Shown in pieces: positions 62,501 through 64,000 of a stretch of DNA of 64,000 nucleotides. The position numbers and the translations under genes are program-made. The notes under the pieces were generated by a model. The model had not been told where the DNA came from, ran no database searches, and was given only the letters and a program-made list of their open reading frames with translations. The DNA is taken from assembly GCA_001695595.3 (NCBI GenBank), contig MBPM02000037.1, positions 1-64,000 on the forward strand. The letters run 5' to 3'. Position 1 is the first letter of the stretch. Every line of letters starts with the position of its first letter. This DNA is from Plasmopara viticola. Taxonomy: Eukaryota > Oomycota > Peronosporomycetes > Peronosporales > Peronosporaceae.

Positions 62501-64000
62501 TTATGGTACGAAAAAAATGACGCCAGCTTTAGACCGAAAGGCTTGGCTTGCCGGCTTGATTAAGATTTTGCTGCGTTCTTATGAGACAGCAAATTTGGTT
62601 CGGAATATCCGCTGCACGTTATGCTACGTTTTGGAGCTTCAAAATTGCTGCGGAAGTTGAAATTCACGATCCCTGCTGGTGCCATTTGCCTTGAGTTCGC
62701 AAAGGCTTTCAACAGTGTCAACTGAAAAGTTTTAGATCTCGTTCTACAGCACTGGGGAGTGGCTAAAAAAATTTCGCTGGGCTTTGACATTCTTAATAGG
62801 ACATGAGAATAGGTCCTATGCTATAATTTGTACTCAGAATTTTCCAGTCTGTTTGCCAAGGGGATCAGCTACCTTCAGGTCTCTTTGTCAAATTTACAAA
62901 GCCCTTACTATGCTATTCCCAGTTCGTCAACCAAGCGTTCTCAGTCTAGAGCTGGGACACTTCTCGTCACACTATAAATTTCGGTGACGCTGTGTCTGGG
63001 CTTGGCAACGATCTTTAGAGGCCCCATTATTTCCGGCCCGGATTCAAGAAGGTTGACTGTAACCGGCATGCAATTGAACACAGACAAAACAGTTTCAATC
63101 CCACCTTGGCCCTGATCATCGGCCGACTTCAGCTTACTACACATTTTGCGTAACATCGAACCTTGAGGTCAAGCAACGAGGGGCACACTACACTTCCAAA
63201 TATTTTTGTGGGACCCCTGTGCCGGCCAAGCTTACAGCAAAACATAGTGCTCCTCCGATCATAAAATCTCTGTGTGGCTTGGCGTTGAAGCCTCCGTACC
63301 TTACAAGGGCGGAATCTGGAATCAAAAACAATGTTACAGTGTCTTTCTTGAGAGTACAAATGGTTCTCAAGGAGGAATTTAAACTTTTCCGATCCTCTTA
63401 TAAAAGAACATACCACCATCACCACAGACGTCGCAACTGTTCAAGCCGATTTCCTAGCAAGCGGAACTCCGTGAATATCACTACTAGAGGCTTAGACCTT
63501 CACACTACTTCAAAACCGATTTAACTTCTTCAGATTAACTTTAGTCATCAGGTTATTCGGCACTGCAAAGAAAGGGCCGATTTTCCCCTCAAAACGTCCT
63601 TTAACTTTGCTATTTAATTTCAAGGCGTTGGCTTAGCCTTTCTATACTTGCATCTGCAAACCTCGCTGGAAAGGTGTACCGAGCAAGTGGCATAGCGGAC
63701 TTTCACTATGGAATAATTAAATAATGCGTAAGCTTGTGAGCACCAATCCGGTCTTCACTAAGCATACTCGGCCAATATGGACTATTATCGTTATACGCTC
63801 TAGTTCTGGACGGATAAGCTTGGCATGACTTCATCGTAAAGCTTGCCAGTATCTATCTTATCACAGCGTTTCATGAATTTTTTCCTTTTGTCAGTGTTGT
63901 GATTGGATACCTTCTGCCCCAAAGCTTCAAGAGACTTTTTCCGGGCCCCTATTTGATTGGCTCGCTCCCTTACTCGAGTGGCTGAAAGTCTGGTGCCAAT
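59590..64000 (+). mobile_element. Decayed non-LTR (LINE) retrotransposon, runs off the window
   Basis: Fragments of LINE proteins on the plus strand, in order and in shifting frames. At 59.7-60.2 kb is a basic region that may belong to ORF1. At about 61402-61490 is RLELFERLITLDLMSFWRFE, resembling the end of the LINE endonuclease region. At about 61800-62050 is a linker (..LLQGLEEADGQFALAPKL). At about 62325-62340 is SSGADGF, like the RT motif SPGPDGF. At about 62479-62508 is DPKNYRYLMV, like DPxNYRPI. At 62681-62805 is LEFAKAFNSVN, like the FxKAFDSV RT motif, followed by LVLQHWGV. At about 63200-63320 is a post-RT part with LCVAWRXSLRTLQGR. Many stops. The whole is an old L1/Tx1-type copy; the 3' end lies beyond 64000. 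Confidence 0.72.

Noticed and set aside
1..64000. RXLR or Crinkler effector genes, CRISPR arrays, rRNA genes
   Set aside because: No RXLR-EER or LFLAK-type motif in a plausible frame, no spaced short repeats, and no rRNA-like sequence was found.

Overview
The window looks like a nuclear contig from an oomycete, probably of the Phytophthora/downy mildew type. The evidence is compact genes, short GT-AG introns (57-92 bases, several with GTRNGT-like donors), AT-rich DNA full of decayed transposons between genes, and the kinds of protein present. The assignment to oomycetes is an inference from style; no taxonomic marker gene is present.

Two gene islands stand out. Island A (about 15.0-20.6 kb) holds three genes: a Myb/SANT-like protein with a long Ser/Pro-rich tail (+), a GDP-mannose-type nucleotide-sugar transporter (-, convergent with the first), and a multi-exon protein with a degenerate EF-hand pair (+, divergent from the transporter across 209 bases). 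The transporter is broken by two single-base deletions in homopolymers, and the EF-hand gene shows one break of the same kind.

Island B (about 43.1-52.7 kb) holds four genes: a small coiled-coil protein (+), a 2112-residue IQ-motif protein (+), a PAP2-family lipid phosphatase (-) and a TMEM8/myomaker-like CREST-superfamily membrane protein (-). The IQ protein carries eleven near-identical 324-bp tandem units plus a partial twelfth, and fourteen 33-bp units, each with an RxRxxS-like motif or a decayed form of it. It is the most unusual object in the window.

The rest is gene-poor. At 11.2-13.5 kb there is a complete but decayed Mutator-like (MULE) DNA transposon with recognisable terminal inverted repeats. 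At 23.66-23.99 kb a 325-bp GC-rich insert ends in an ATACA-type tail and is flanked by a perfect 13-bp target-site duplication, as expected for a retroposed fragment. At 58.7-59.3 kb there is a Ty3/gypsy RNase H remnant, and from about 59.6 kb to the end a decayed LINE (endonuclease-to-RT region, RT and post-RT parts in shifting frames). The large gaps (1-11.2, 20.6-23.6, 24-43 and 52.7-58.7 kb) contain only short open frames that I cannot assign. I saw no tRNA, rRNA or CRISPR array.

The genes do not form one pathway. The two membrane-lipid-type genes (PAP2 and CREST/TMEM8) are adjacent on the minus strand. The coiled-coil and IQ genes are adjacent on the plus strand and could both be cytoskeletal, but this rests only on composition and position.
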